A stretch of 64,000 bases of DNA from CAVRAZ01 sp963719135 (GTDB lineage Bacteria > Pseudomonadota > Gammaproteobacteria > DSM-19610). Below the pieces are notes generated by a model. That model did not search any database. It had not been told where the DNA came from and saw only the letters and a program-made list of their open reading frames with translations. Each line of letters starts with the position of its first letter. Within the stretch, counting starts at the first letter, position 1. The position numbers and the translations under genes were made by a program. The stretch covers positions 62,001 through 126,000 of the forward strand of contig CAVRAZ010000003.1 in NCBI GenBank assembly GCA_963719135.1, in the 5' to 3' direction. Of this stretch, positions 53,349 through 62,873 are shown one piece after another.

Positions 53349-54570
53349 GGCGCACCTTCAATTCGGCGGGTTGCGCCGCCGCGGCGACGGCCTGAGCCGC
53401 CGGCGCGTCGGCGATCAACCGCGTGCTGCTGCGAAACGTGAAATAAGCCCAGGCCCAGTCGAGCATCACCGAAATACGGTTGCGCATGCCGGCCAGAAAA
53501 TAGACGTGCACCAGCCCCCACAGCCACCAGGCGAGGCTGCCCCACAGGCGCACGAAGCCGAAGTCGGCGACCGCCGCCTTGCGGCCGATGGTCGCCAGAC
53601 TGCCGAGATGGCGGTAACGGAAAGGCGGAATGGCGCGGCCTTTGAGCCGGGCGCGGATGCAGCGCGCGACGTACTGTCCGCCCTGCTTCGCCGCCGGGCC
53701 GATGCCCGGCACGGGTTGTCCGTCCCAGGCGTTCGACGCGGCGGTATCGCCGACCACGAACACCTCGGGCAGACCGGGCACCGACAAATCCCCGCCGACC
53801 AGCACGCGGCCGCTGCGGTCGGCGGTCGCGCCCAGCCAGCGCGCCGCCGGCGATGCGGTGACGCCCGCCGCCCAGAACACACTGCGCGCCACGATCGGGG
53901 TGCCGCTGACGCGCACGCCGTCGGCGTCGATGTGCTCGACGCGGCTGTCGGTCAGCACCTCGACGCCCAGCCGGCGCAGCGCCGCCGCGGCGCGCCGCGA
54001 GAGGTTCTCGGGAAAGGTCGGCAGAATGCGCGGCCCCGACTGCACCAGCACCACGCGCGCCGCCGCCGGGTCCAGCGTGCGGAACTCCTTCTCCATTCCG
54101 AATCGGGCCAGCTCGGCGATGGCGCCGGCCAGTTCGACGCCGGTCGGGCCCGCGCCGACAATCAGAAACGTCAGCAGCGCCGCACGCTCGGCCGGGTCGT
54201 CGGTGAATTCGGCGCGTTCGAACGCAAGCAGCAGGCGGCTGCGCACCTCGGTCGCGTCCTCGACGCGTTTCAGGCCGGGCGCGAACGGCGCCCACTCGTC
54301 GCGGCCGAAATAACTGTGCGTCGCGCCGGTCGCCAGCAGCAGGTAGTCATAGGGAACGCGCCGGGCGCCGAGCACGATTTCGCGGCGCTGCGCATCGACG
54401 CCGGTCACCTCGCCCAGCAGCACGCGGGCGTTGCGCTGCTCGCGCAGCAGCACGCGGATCGGCATGGCGATGTCGCCGGCCGCCAGCGCCGTGGTCGCGA
54501 CCTGATAGAGCAGCGGTTGAAACAGGTGATAGTTGTGGCGGTCGATCAGCGTGACCGACACCGGCGCGTG
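53335..54570 (-). CDS. NDH-2-type FAD oxidoreductase, C-terminal part of split DoxX-NDH2 fusion
   Basis: About 410 codons of a type-II NADH dehydrogenase-like protein: VTLIDRHNYHLFQPLLYQVAT, YDYLLLATGATHSYFG, the NADH-binding LIVGAGPTGVELAGAIAEL, LPEVFVVGDTAA, QGGQYVARCIRAR. The FAD-binding GxGxxG is missing from this piece. It is encoded in the same frame just upstream (VVIVGAGFGGLACARSL) before an in-frame TAG at 54571-54573. The first Met-type codon after the stop is GTG 54561; without the first strand the product should not bind FAD. Residues join perfectly across the TAG, so a nonsense mutation or sequencing error is likely. Confidence 0.85.
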   Translation of the reverse strand, partial: HAPVSVTLIDRHNYHLFQPLLYQVATTALAAGDIAMPIRVLLREQRNARVLLGEVTGVDAQRREIVLGARRVPYDYLLLATGATHSYFGRDEWAPFAPGLKRVEDATEVRSRLLLAFERAEFTDDPAERAALLTFLIVGAGPTGVELAGAIAELARFGMEKEFRTLDPAAARVVLVQSGPRILPTFPENLSRRAAAALRRLGVEVLTDSRVEHIDADGVRVSGTPIVARSVFWAAGVTASPAARWLGATADRSGRVLVGGDLSVPGLPEVFVVGDTAASNAWDGQPVPGIGPAAKQGGQYVARCIRARLKGRAIPPFRYRHLGSLATIGRKAAVADFGFVRLWGSLAWWLWGLVHVYFLAGMRNRISVMLDWAWAYFTFRSSTRLIADAPAAQAVAAAAQPAELKVRHGHS

Positions 54571-55548
54571 CTACAGGCTGCGCGCGCAGGCCAGTCCGCC
54601 GAACCCGGCGCCGACGATGACCACACGCGGCGCACGCGCGAGATCGAACGCCAGACCGCCGGTCAGCGCCGGCCAGCGTCGCCGCAGCGCTTGGGCCAGC
54701 ACCGCATCGAGCGAATAACGACCCGCGCCGGCCAGCGCCAGTCCTGCCAGCAGCAACACCAGCAGATGAATGCTGTCGATGCGCGCCGGCTGCATCATGG
54801 CCATGCCCAGCACGACGAGCACGAGCGCCACGACTGTCGCGCGCAGCGCCAGGCCCGCCGCCAGCAGCAGCGCGGCGGTCAACGCCAGGGCGGCCGGCAC
54901 CGCGGCGATCGCATCCGTAACCAGCAGGCGGGCCGGCAGCGCATCCAGCGCGACGCCGCCCGCGATCGCCAGCGCCGCGGCCAGCCACAGGCACAGCAGC
55001 AACCGGTAGGCCGGCTCCAGGTGCCGCGTCACCCAGGCGGCGGCGTTCGCCAGCGGCGCGGCCAGCGGCAGCGCACTGTCGGCCAGCCCCGAACCCAGCA
55101 GGCGGTCGAGCGACAGCGCACCGGCGCCGCGCACGACATACCCGCCGAGCAGCGCCGCCCACAGCAGGTGTGTATCCAGCGCCTGATAGTTGAACTGGAT
55201 CACCAGCGCGAGCACCATCATCGGCAGCGCGGCGGCGCGCGTCGCCAGCCCCAGCGCCAGAAACACGGGTGCGATCAGTTCGATCGATGCGCCGGTGTAC
55301 GCCGCCGTCACGGGATCCATCCAGGCCACCGGATATTCGTAGCGCGCGAGCGCCAGTGCGTTGTCCCAGTTCGCGACCTTGAGCAGGCCGGAGATGAAGA
55401 AACTCTGCGCCAGCCAGATGCGAACGTAGAGGTCGAGCAGCGGACCGAGGGTGCCTGCCGCGCCGTCGACCGCGATGCCCCAGGCACGCGCCGGTGCCTG
55501 CCACCAGGGCCGGCCGCTGGACGGCCGCGAAACGGTTGAAGCGTCCAT
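54571..55548 (-). CDS. DoxX domain plus FAD-binding start of split DoxX-NDH2 fusion
   Basis: A 325-codon frame. Residues about 25-150 are a DoxX-type four-helix membrane domain (LLDLYVRIWLAQSFFISGLLKVANW ... TAAYTGASIELIAPVFLALGLATRAAALPMMVLALVIQF). Further hydrophobic segments reach about 275. It ends with the Rossmann motif VVIVGAGFGGLACARSL immediately before TAG. The downstream NDH-2 frame is in phase, so the ancestral protein was about 737 residues, DoxX fused to NDH-2. Its ATG overlaps the stop of the upstream glycosidase gene by 1 bp. Confidence 0.85.
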   Translation of the reverse strand: MDASTVSRPSSGRPWWQAPARAWGIAVDGAAGTLGPLLDLYVRIWLAQSFFISGLLKVANWDNALALARYEYPVAWMDPVTAAYTGASIELIAPVFLALGLATRAAALPMMVLALVIQFNYQALDTHLLWAALLGGYVVRGAGALSLDRLLGSGLADSALPLAAPLANAAAWVTRHLEPAYRLLLCLWLAAALAIAGGVALDALPARLLVTDAIAAVPAALALTAALLLAAGLALRATVVALVLVVLGMAMMQPARIDSIHLLVLLLAGLALAGAGRYSLDAVLAQALRRRWPALTGGLAFDLARAPRVVIVGAGFGGLACARSL

Positions 55549-58265
55549 CAGCGCCCCTCCCCGACCGCGCGCGCCAGGTCCGGCCGCGCGTGTTCGCGCC
55601 AGTACGCGGGAATGTCCTTGCGGTAACGCCGCATCACCAGGTTGGCGATCAGGCCGGTCCAGCCGGTCTGGTGCGCCGCGCCCAATCCCTGACCGGTGTC
55701 GCCGTGGAAGTACTCGTGGAACAGCAGCAGGTCCTTCCAGTTGGGATCGTTCTGAAACGGGCTGTCGGGCGGCAGCGCCGGAATGCGGCGCGCTTCGTCA
55801 CGGCGGAAGATATCCACCAGACGCTCCGAAATCAGTGTCGCGATTTCGCGCAGCGTGAGTTCCGCCCCGCCGGCGGCGGGCACGCTGACTTTGAAATCGC
55901 TGCCGAGGTAGCGGTGGAATCTCTCCAGTGCCTGGATCAGCGTGAAGTTGCACGGCATCCAGATCGGACCGCGCCAGTTCGAGTTGCCGCCGAAAAGACC
56001 CGAGTTCGATTCGCCCGGCACATACTCCATGCTGCAGTGACCGACGCCGGGGACGTAACCCAGGTCGGTGTAATCCGCGTGCGCGCGCGAGACCGCGCGG
56101 ATGCCGTAACGCGACAGAAATTCATCCTCGTTCAGCAGCCGCTGCAGAATACGCACGAGCTTCGGTGCGTCGACCAGCGACAGCAGGTGCTCGCCGCGCC
56201 GGTTCTCGGTCTCCGGGCAGGCGCAGACCACGTTGCCCTGGAACTGCCCCATGGCGTGTCGCCGCAGCAGGCTGCGGAAACGCGGCACCTTGGCGAGCAG
56301 GCGCTGGTCGATCACTTCGCTGGCGAACAGCGGAATGAGGCCGACCCAGGAATAGACGTCGATGCGGTGCGGCGTGCCGTCCGGCTCGACCACGACGTCC
56401 TTGAAGAAACCGCTCGCCTCGTCCCACAGCGGCACCGACACATCGCCGTTGAGCGCATTGGCGATGTTCATGAACTGCTGGAAGCACTGGATCGCCATGT
56501 CCTCGTAGTCCTGGTCCTCGGTGCAGATTTCCAGCGCGATGACGGTCATGTTGAGCGCGAACATCGCCACCCAGCCGGTCGCATCCGCCTGTTTCAGCGC
56601 ATAGCCCGGCGGCAGCGGATGCGAGCGGTCGAACACCGAAATATTGTCGAGGCCGAGGAAGCCGCCCTCGAACACGTTGTGGCCGTCGCGGTCCTTGCGG
56701 TTGATCCACCAGGCGTAGTTGAGCATCAGCTTGTGGAAGATGCGCTGCAGGAAGCCGATGTCCGCTTCGCCGCGCTGCACGCGTTCGGCGCGAAACACTT
56801 TCAGCACCGCCATCGCGTGCACCGGCGGGTTGACGTCGCCGAAGGCCCACTCGTAGGCCGGAATCTGGCCGTTCGGGTGCAGGTAGTATTCCTTCAGCAG
56901 CAGTTCCAGTTGGTCTTTGGCGAAGTCGACGTTGACCAGCGCCAGCGCCGCGCAGTGGAACGCCAGGTCCCAGGCGGCGAACCAGGGGTATTCCCAGGAA
57001 TCCGGCATCGATACCACGTCGCTCGCGCGGAAATGCCGCCAGCCGCTGTTGCGCCCGCGACGCCGGTTCCAGGCCGCCGGGTAGCGGTCGCCGTTCATCC
57101 AGCGCATCACGTCGTAGTGGAAGAACTGCTTGCACCAGATCATGCCGGCCAGCGCCTGGCGCATGATGCGGTGGTCCTCGGCATTCGCCTCCGGCAGCAG
57201 CTCGTCGTAAAAGACGTCCGCCTCGGTCTTGCGCTTCGAGAACACCACCTGGGTGCCGGCGAAGGGTTTGGCCAGCGGCCGCGCCGACAACACCAGACTG
57301 ATCTGCGCGCGCTGTCCGTCCGGGCCGACGCGGAAACGGTACCAGGCGGCCGTTTTGGTGCCGGTGCGCAGCGGATTCACCGCGGTCGATTCGCCTTGCA
57401 CGACATACCGGTGAAAGGCGTCTTTGACGTGCGGCTGCGCGTTGGGCTGGCCCCAGAGGCGTTCGGCGTTGCTGTCGTTTTCGGTGAACAGCAGTTCGGC
57501 CGGCTGCTGGCCGTACAGATAGTACGTGCCCAGCGTCGGGTGCTGCGCCTCGACGGCGAACGCGGCGCCGGCCGGCGGTTCGATGGCGCGCAGTTGCGGC
57601 CGGGTTTCGTCCGTGTCGATCCAGCTCCAGGTGTTGCGGAACCAGAGTTGCGGCAGCAGATGAAGGGTCGCCTCTTCCGGCCCGCTGTTGTAGGCGAACA
57701 GGTGCAGGTGCAGCTCGTCGGGCGCGGCCTTGGCGTAGTGCACCTGGATGTCCCAGTAGCGGCGCTCGTCGAACACGCCGGCGTCGATCAGTCCGTACGG
57801 CGGCTCGTGGCGCGAGCGGCGCGCGTTTTCCGCGACCAGCCGGCCGTAGGGATACTCGCCCTGCGGATAATGGTAGTGGTAGCGCAGATAGCTGTGGCTC
57901 GGCGTGGCGTCGAGGTAGAAATAGCATTCCTTGACGTCTTCGCCGTGGTTGCCCTGGTTGCCGGTCAGTCCGAAAGCACGCTCCTTGAGGATGGGATCGC
58001 GGCCGTTCCAGAAAGCGAACGCCAGGCACAGCCGCTGCTGTTCGTCGCAGATGCCGCCCATGCCATCTTCGCTCCACCGGTAGGCGCGCGAACGCGCCTG
58101 GTCGTGGTCGAAGTATTCCCACGCCGTGCCGCCTTCGCTGTAGTCCTCGCGCACCGTGCCCCAGGCGCGTTCGGAAAGATAAGGCCCCCACAGCCGCCAG
58201 TTCTCCTTCCCTTCACGCTGCCGTTCGAGGCGTTGCCGCTCTGCATTCAGGTCATTGGTGCTCAT
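55548..58265 (-). CDS. GH63/MGH1-like glycoside hydrolase
   Basis: A 905-residue cytoplasmic enzyme of the (alpha/alpha)6-barrel GH63 group, which includes mannosylglycerate hydrolase-like and glucosidase proteins. The start MSTNDLNAERQRLERQREGKENWRLWGPYLSERAWGTVREDYS is characteristic of this bacterial subgroup. WFAAWDLAFH, EYAFGDVNP-type EWAFGDVNPPVHA and GGNSNWRGPIWMPCNF are barrel active-site blocks; RDGHNVFEGGFLGLDNI also fits. No signal peptide. Likely removes glucose or mannose from small glycans or compatible solutes; exact substrate unknown. Sits between a debranching-type enzyme and the DoxX/NDH-2 gene. Confidence 0.85.
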   Translation of the reverse strand: MSTNDLNAERQRLERQREGKENWRLWGPYLSERAWGTVREDYSEGGTAWEYFDHDQARSRAYRWSEDGMGGICDEQQRLCLAFAFWNGRDPILKERAFGLTGNQGNHGEDVKECYFYLDATPSHSYLRYHYHYPQGEYPYGRLVAENARRSRHEPPYGLIDAGVFDERRYWDIQVHYAKAAPDELHLHLFAYNSGPEEATLHLLPQLWFRNTWSWIDTDETRPQLRAIEPPAGAAFAVEAQHPTLGTYYLYGQQPAELLFTENDSNAERLWGQPNAQPHVKDAFHRYVVQGESTAVNPLRTGTKTAAWYRFRVGPDGQRAQISLVLSARPLAKPFAGTQVVFSKRKTEADVFYDELLPEANAEDHRIMRQALAGMIWCKQFFHYDVMRWMNGDRYPAAWNRRRGRNSGWRHFRASDVVSMPDSWEYPWFAAWDLAFHCAALALVNVDFAKDQLELLLKEYYLHPNGQIPAYEWAFGDVNPPVHAMAVLKVFRAERVQRGEADIGFLQRIFHKLMLNYAWWINRKDRDGHNVFEGGFLGLDNISVFDRSHPLPPGYALKQADATGWVAMFALNMTVIALEICTEDQDYEDMAIQCFQQFMNIANALNGDVSVPLWDEASGFFKDVVVEPDGTPHRIDVYSWVGLIPLFASEVIDQRLLAKVPRFRSLLRRHAMGQFQGNVVCACPETENRRGEHLLSLVDAPKLVRILQRLLNEDEFLSRYGIRAVSRAHADYTDLGYVPGVGHCSMEYVPGESNSGLFGGNSNWRGPIWMPCNFTLIQALERFHRYLGSDFKVSVPAAGGAELTLREIATLISERLVDIFRRDEARRIPALPPDSPFQNDPNWKDLLLFHEYFHGDTGQGLGAAHQTGWTGLIANLVMRRYRKDIPAYWREHARPDLARAVGEGR

Positions 58266-58307
58266 GTCGAATCCTCTCGATGTTGGTTCGGTGTTCGATG
58301 GTCAGTG

Positions 58308-60377
58308 TCAGTTCGCCGCACGCGGCCGCCGATCCTTGTCGCGCTCGGCCGCCGCGCGCCGCGCGCGTTCCAGCCGCCACCAGGCTTCCAGTACGCAGGC
58401 CACCGACCAGGCCTGCGCCGGTGCGCCGCGCGGCGTATGCGGAGGGTCGCCGTCGAAAATCTCGCTGACCGTGCCCAGCCCGGCGTCCAGCAGGTGATCG
58501 CCGACCGGTTCCAGCACGCGCTGCGCCGCGGCGGCGTCGCCGGTGACCCGGTGCAGCGCCAGCGCGAAGTGTCCGAGCAGCCAGGCCCACAGCGGTCCCT
58601 GGTGATAGGCGCTGTCGCGTTCCCAGACGCCGCCTTCGTAACGCCCGCGATAGCGGGGATCGTCGGCCGCGAGCGAGCGCAGGCCGCAGGAGCCGAGCAG
58701 TTCCCGCGCGCATTCGTCGACGACGCGCGCCCGTTGATCGGACTGCAGCGGACTGTGCGGGAGACTCACCGCGAAGATCTGATTGGGGCGCACGCTGCCA
58801 TCGTCGCCGTCGGGGCCGTCCAGCACGTCGAGCAGTCCGCCGTCCGGCTTGACGAAGCGGGCAAACCCGGAGCGCGCCTGCGCCGCGAGCCGGTCGTAAG
58901 CGGTCGCGTCGTGCCCCAGCGTTCGGGCGAACTCCGCCATGCTGCGCAGCGCGTGGTACCAGAGCGCGTTGATTTCGACCGGCTTGCCGATGCGCGGCGT
59001 CACCACCCAGCCGCCGATCTTGGCGTCCATCCAGGTCATCTGCACGCCCGGCTCGCCGGCGTACAGCAGACCGTCGCCCGCGTCCAGGCGGATGCCGTAG
59101 CGCGTGCCGCGGCAGTGCCAGTCGACAATGGATTCGAGCACGGGGTACGCTCGCGCCAGGGTGGCGCGGTCGCCGGTCGCTTCGAACCAGGCGCGCCAGG
59201 CTTCGACATACCAGAGTGCGGCGTCGACCGTGTTGTAATCCGCGTGCCCGCCCGCACCGGGAAACACGTTGGGCAGCATGCCGCGGTCGACGAAGCGCGC
59301 GAAGGTATCGAGGATGCGGCGCGCGCTGTCGTAGCGGCCGGTGGCCAGCGTCAGGCCCGGCAGTGCGATCATGGTGTCGCGGCCCCAGTCGCCGAACCAG
59401 GGATAGCCGGCAATGACCGATTCGCCGTCGGGAACGTCGGGCAGCGGGCGGGAAAACACGAAGGTGTCGGCGGCCAGCACCAGTTGGCTGATCCAGGCCG
59501 GTGCGGCCAGCAGCTCCGGGTGCTGGTTCTGCGCCCGCTTCAGCACGCCCTGGTCATGGGCGATGAAGCGGCGCATGGCTTCCTTAAGGTACGGCGATGC
59601 GTTCTCGTCGAGACCGGCGACGACACCGACCCAGTCGCCCGCCACGAGATCGAAGCGGGCCTCGGCGACGCATAGATGACTGTCGCCGGCGTTCAGACCG
59701 CGCGCCTGCTCCGCGCCGAGTTCGAAGCGCTCGTACCAGGTGTGTTCGGTGTGCAGCGAACCGGTGGCGGTCTGCACATAGGCCTTGAACCCGTTGGGGT
59801 GCGAAAGCGTCAGCCGGTTGTGATCCTGTTCGATGACCGGATCGAAGTCCCAGGGACGCGCGTTGCCGTGGTGGTCGCGCGCGTTGACCAGCAGCTTGAC
59901 CCGCAACCGGCGCGGGCGGCGGTCGTGCGGCAGCAGCGGTTCGAGACGCCAGGCGACGTAACTGGTGTGCGCGCCCGGCTCCATCCAGATGCGCTGCTCG
60001 ACGATGGCATCGCCCACCGCGAACCGCCACACCGGCATGCGTCCTTCCAGCCGGAACGACTGGAGGTGGCGGTAACCGTGCGGCGACACCGTGCCGCCTT
60101 CCCAGCGGTTGGTGAACAGCGGCCATTCGCGCGTGCCGTCGGTCAGCGTCGCGTCGGCTTTGGCGACCACCAGAAAGCGGCCGAGCGGCGGATTGACCGG
60201 CGCCACCAGCAGGCCGTGGTAGCGCCGCGTCAGACTGCCGGCGACGGTACCGGCGGCATAGGCGCCCAGTCCGTTGCCGAGCCACCATTCACGGCGCTCG
60301 GCCTGCGCGAGGTCGCCGCAGATGTCGCGGCCGAAGTGCACCAGATCAGGCAGTGACGTGGCGTTGGAAGTTTGCAT
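58308..60377 (-). CDS. Glycogen-debranching-type amylo-alpha-1,6-glucosidase
   Basis: A 689-residue protein with the bacterial/archaeal debranching N-terminal domain (REWWLGNGLGAYAAGTVAGSLTRRYHGLLVAP, WEGGTVSPHGYRHLQSFRLEG) and a GH133-like (alpha/alpha)6 domain (ESVIAGYPWFGDWGRDTMIALPGLTLATGRYDSARRILDTF; DAKIGGWVVTPRIGKPVEINALWYHAL; PLWAWLLGHFALAL). The Trp-Gly-Arg-Asp block is the family signature. ATG 60377 overlaps the end of the GMC gene by 32 bp, so they are coupled. Probably hydrolyses alpha-1,6 branch points or related alpha-glucans. Confidence 0.9.
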   Translation of the reverse strand: MQTSNATSLPDLVHFGRDICGDLAQAERREWWLGNGLGAYAAGTVAGSLTRRYHGLLVAPVNPPLGRFLVVAKADATLTDGTREWPLFTNRWEGGTVSPHGYRHLQSFRLEGRMPVWRFAVGDAIVEQRIWMEPGAHTSYVAWRLEPLLPHDRRPRRLRVKLLVNARDHHGNARPWDFDPVIEQDHNRLTLSHPNGFKAYVQTATGSLHTEHTWYERFELGAEQARGLNAGDSHLCVAEARFDLVAGDWVGVVAGLDENASPYLKEAMRRFIAHDQGVLKRAQNQHPELLAAPAWISQLVLAADTFVFSRPLPDVPDGESVIAGYPWFGDWGRDTMIALPGLTLATGRYDSARRILDTFARFVDRGMLPNVFPGAGGHADYNTVDAALWYVEAWRAWFEATGDRATLARAYPVLESIVDWHCRGTRYGIRLDAGDGLLYAGEPGVQMTWMDAKIGGWVVTPRIGKPVEINALWYHALRSMAEFARTLGHDATAYDRLAAQARSGFARFVKPDGGLLDVLDGPDGDDGSVRPNQIFAVSLPHSPLQSDQRARVVDECARELLGSCGLRSLAADDPRYRGRYEGGVWERDSAYHQGPLWAWLLGHFALALHRVTGDAAAAQRVLEPVGDHLLDAGLGTVSEIFDGDPPHTPRGAPAQAWSVACVLEAWWRLERARRAAAERDKDRRPRAAN

Positions 60378-61818
60378 GATCCCGGTCCTCAGAGTTGCGG
60401 GCGAGCATTTCGCTGGTGCGCAGGGCCCAGGCAAAAATGGTGAGTGAGGGATTGACGCGGCTGGAGCGCGGCAGGACGCTGCCGTCGACGACATAGAGGT
60501 TGTGCAGGCCGTGCACGCGGCCGGTCGCATCCACCACCGACGACGCCGGGTCGCTGCCCATCATCAGGCTTCCGCACGCGTGCGCGGTGCCACCGAGCGG
60601 AATCGGTTTCGAGAAACCGAGCATGCGCGCGTGCAGCAGGGCCCGCGTCAGCGCGTGCACCAGCCGCCGGTGCTCTTCGCGTGCCGGTGCGACCCGGCGC
60701 GCGTCGTAATCGAGCTGCGGCGGCTGTCCTTCGGTGCCGGCGATGACGCGGTTGGCCGCGTGCGAACCGTCCTCGGTCTGCAGGAAGAAGCCGTAGGCAT
60801 ACTGCCCAAGCGCGGTCGCGATGTGCCGCGGCAGGAACGCCGGCATCAGCGCGCCGATCAGTTCGCCGTCGAAGCCGAGCGGCTGCACGCTGCTGTGCGG
60901 CAGCCGTTCGTTCGTCAGGATGAGCGTCTTGCGCAGCAGATCGGTCTGGCGTGACGTGGTAAAACCGACCAGCGCCGTCAGCAGGTGCTGTTTGTAGCAG
61001 CGACCGACCCGCGCGGCCGACGGCAAGCGTTGCTCCAGTCCGGTCGCCGCCAGATAGGACTGCAGCAGGCGCGGCGAGTGCAGCGCGCCAGCGGCCAGCA
61101 GGATCGTGCGTCCCTCGAAGCGGCGGCCCCGTTCGGTGATGACCGCACTCGCGCGCCGGCTGTCCGCCGCGTCGGGCACCAGCCGCGCCGCGGCGTCACC
61201 GCTGTGCAGGCGAAAATGGGTGGAGCGCCGGATGGGATCGATGAACACCCGTTCGGCATCGGCCTTGAGGCCCTTGACCGACGCGAAGGCGTCGAAGTGC
61301 GCCGCCTCCACCGGGTTATCGACGATCTCCGGCGACAGCGCCAGCGGCAGGGGTTCGCTTTTCCAGCCGGACGCGCCGCGCGTGATGCGCTGCACGATCG
61401 ACGTCAGGTTCGGTTCGCCGGGAAAGACGTGCACGCCGAGCCGGCGCTCCGCCGCGTCATAGTACGGGGCGAGATCCGGGTAACCGATCGGCCAGGCCGC
61501 ACACTGGTGCGCCGGATCGGCTTCGAATTCGTGCGGCGCGTAGCGCAGCAGCGCCGCGCCGTACCATTTGGTCTTGCCGCCGACGTTGAAGTATTCCTCC
61601 GGCGCAAAGGGTTTGCCCTTGCCGTCCAGCCAGGTTTCATGACTCTTGAAGCGGCCTTCGCGGATGACCTTCTCGACGTCGAGCGTGCTGCCGTCGTCGG
61701 GCAGTTCCCGTCCTTTCTCCAGCAGCAGCACCGACGCGCCGGACTGAACCAGGGTGTACGCAGCGGCCGAGCCGCCCGCCCCGGAACCGATGATGATGTA
61801 ATCGTAATGCATGGGCAT
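60346..61818 (-). CDS. GMC-family FAD oxidoreductase
   Basis: A 490-residue flavoprotein oxidising an alcohol or sugar hydroxyl. The N-terminal ADP-binding fold has YIIIGSGAGGSAAAYTLVQSGASVLLLEKG. The C-terminal GMC domain has GTAHACGSLMMGSDPASSVVDATGRVHGLHNLYVVDGSVLPRSSRVNPSLTIFAWA, with the active-site His/Asn region. ATG 61818 (GAGG 4 nt upstream) and ATG 61812 are both possible. It starts 5 bp before the end of the cyclase gene region and overlaps the next gene. Sugar or glycoside oxidation is inferred from its neighbours. Confidence 0.9.
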   Translation of the reverse strand: MPMHYDYIIIGSGAGGSAAAYTLVQSGASVLLLEKGRELPDDGSTLDVEKVIREGRFKSHETWLDGKGKPFAPEEYFNVGGKTKWYGAALLRYAPHEFEADPAHQCAAWPIGYPDLAPYYDAAERRLGVHVFPGEPNLTSIVQRITRGASGWKSEPLPLALSPEIVDNPVEAAHFDAFASVKGLKADAERVFIDPIRRSTHFRLHSGDAAARLVPDAADSRRASAVITERGRRFEGRTILLAAGALHSPRLLQSYLAATGLEQRLPSAARVGRCYKQHLLTALVGFTTSRQTDLLRKTLILTNERLPHSSVQPLGFDGELIGALMPAFLPRHIATALGQYAYGFFLQTEDGSHAANRVIAGTEGQPPQLDYDARRVAPAREEHRRLVHALTRALLHARMLGFSKPIPLGGTAHACGSLMMGSDPASSVVDATGRVHGLHNLYVVDGSVLPRSSRVNPSLTIFAWALRTSEMLARNSEDRDHANFQRHVTA

Positions 61819-61822
61819 GTCC

Positions 61823-62872
61823 TCAGAAGATGGCCGCCGGCGCGATGAAAGCCGCGGTCGAGCCGCGCGTCTTGCCGTGGGTGACGACGAACAGAAATTC
61901 GTAGACGCGGTGCGACGCGAGCTGCTCGGTGGCAAGGTTCTCGAGGCCGAACAGACCGAGCTTCACGTACATCGTCTGCGGCACCAGGAACGGCCGCTCG
62001 GGATCCTCGCCGGGCACCGGCCCGTAACTCCAGGTGTCGGCACCGGTGATGGCGATGTGCCGGTCGTACAGCCAGCGCACGGTGGCGATGCCCGGCCCGG
62101 GTTCGCCCGAGAGAAACCGGTCGTCGTTCTTGTTCCAGAGCCCGCCCCAGCCGGTGTGGAACAGCACGGCGTCGCCGGGGCGGATGGCGACGCCTTCCCG
62201 CTGCAGCACGCCCTGCACGTCCTCCGGTGTAATCACGTAACCCCGCTCCAGGCGCTCGACGCCCTTGTAGGCGGCGACGTCCACCAGCACGCCGCGCGTG
62301 ACGATCGGCGGCACGGTCTCCATGCCGAAACGCGCCAGGCCGCCGGCTTCGACCACGTCTTTCGTGGTCCAGCCGTTGTAGAAGCGCTCGCCGCTCTGAA
62401 TGTGACCGATCGAATCGAGCTGGGTGCCGACCTGGAAGGTGCCGACCTGAATCTCGGTGATCCAGTTGATGTCGTTCTTGCCCCAGCCTTTGCCGGACGT
62501 ATCCGGACGGCGCAGGTTTTCGTAGTGCGGCGTCACGTCCAGGGTCTGGTGCCAGTAACGCCCGGGAAACTTGGGCGTCTCTTCGTCCAGCACGCGCCCG
62601 AGGTCGACCACCGTGCCGGTGCGCACCAGCCCCGCCGCCGACAGTACGGCGGCGGGCGTGATCTCGTTCAGCGTGCCGATCTGGTCGTCGGCGCCGTAGC
62701 GGCTGGGCCACCAGGCGCTCTCGCCGGCGGGCAGTCCGCTGCGGTCGCCGCGCGAGTCCGACGCCGCCGCCGGCGCCGCTTCGCCGGCGGCGGCCGCGGC
62801 CGTGCAGAACGGCAGCGGCGCGTGGCTCAACAGACCTGCAAGCAGTAAGCACAGTGACGGACGCAAGCGCAT
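61823..62872 (-). CDS. Exported cyclase-family (kynurenine-formamidase-like) metal hydrolase
   Basis: A 349-residue protein with a signal peptide (MRLRPSLCLLLAGLLSHAPLPFCTAAAA). The cyclase fold is recognisable: GADDQIGTLNEITPAAVLSAAGLVRTGTVVDLGRVLDEETPKFPGR, then VGTQLDSIGHIQSG, the metal motif in which the usual HxGTHxD reads QVGTQLD. IRPGDAVLFHTGWGGLW and the C-terminal IAPAAIF also fit. The Gln in place of the first motif His is common in this long subfamily. Begins 1 bp after the SDR stop, with GAGGG upstream. Substrate unknown. Confidence 0.85.
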   Translation of the reverse strand: MRLRPSLCLLLAGLLSHAPLPFCTAAAAAGEAAPAAASDSRGDRSGLPAGESAWWPSRYGADDQIGTLNEITPAAVLSAAGLVRTGTVVDLGRVLDEETPKFPGRYWHQTLDVTPHYENLRRPDTSGKGWGKNDINWITEIQVGTFQVGTQLDSIGHIQSGERFYNGWTTKDVVEAGGLARFGMETVPPIVTRGVLVDVAAYKGVERLERGYVITPEDVQGVLQREGVAIRPGDAVLFHTGWGGLWNKNDDRFLSGEPGPGIATVRWLYDRHIAITGADTWSYGPVPGEDPERPFLVPQTMYVKLGLFGLENLATEQLASHRVYEFLFVVTHGKTRGSTAAFIAPAAIF

Positions 62873-62873
62873 G

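Noticed and set aside
53341..55539. A 732-codon plus-strand frame opposite the DoxX/NDH-2 region
   Set aside because: Antisense shadow of conserved coding sequence; the product is dominated by Arg/Gln/His with no motif.
55494..59675. A very long open frame on the plus strand (about 1390 codons) opposite the glycosidase and debranching genes
   Set aside because: It is the mirror of two well-supported minus-strand enzymes in GC-rich DNA. Its product is Arg/His/Val-rich without domains and it lacks a credible start.
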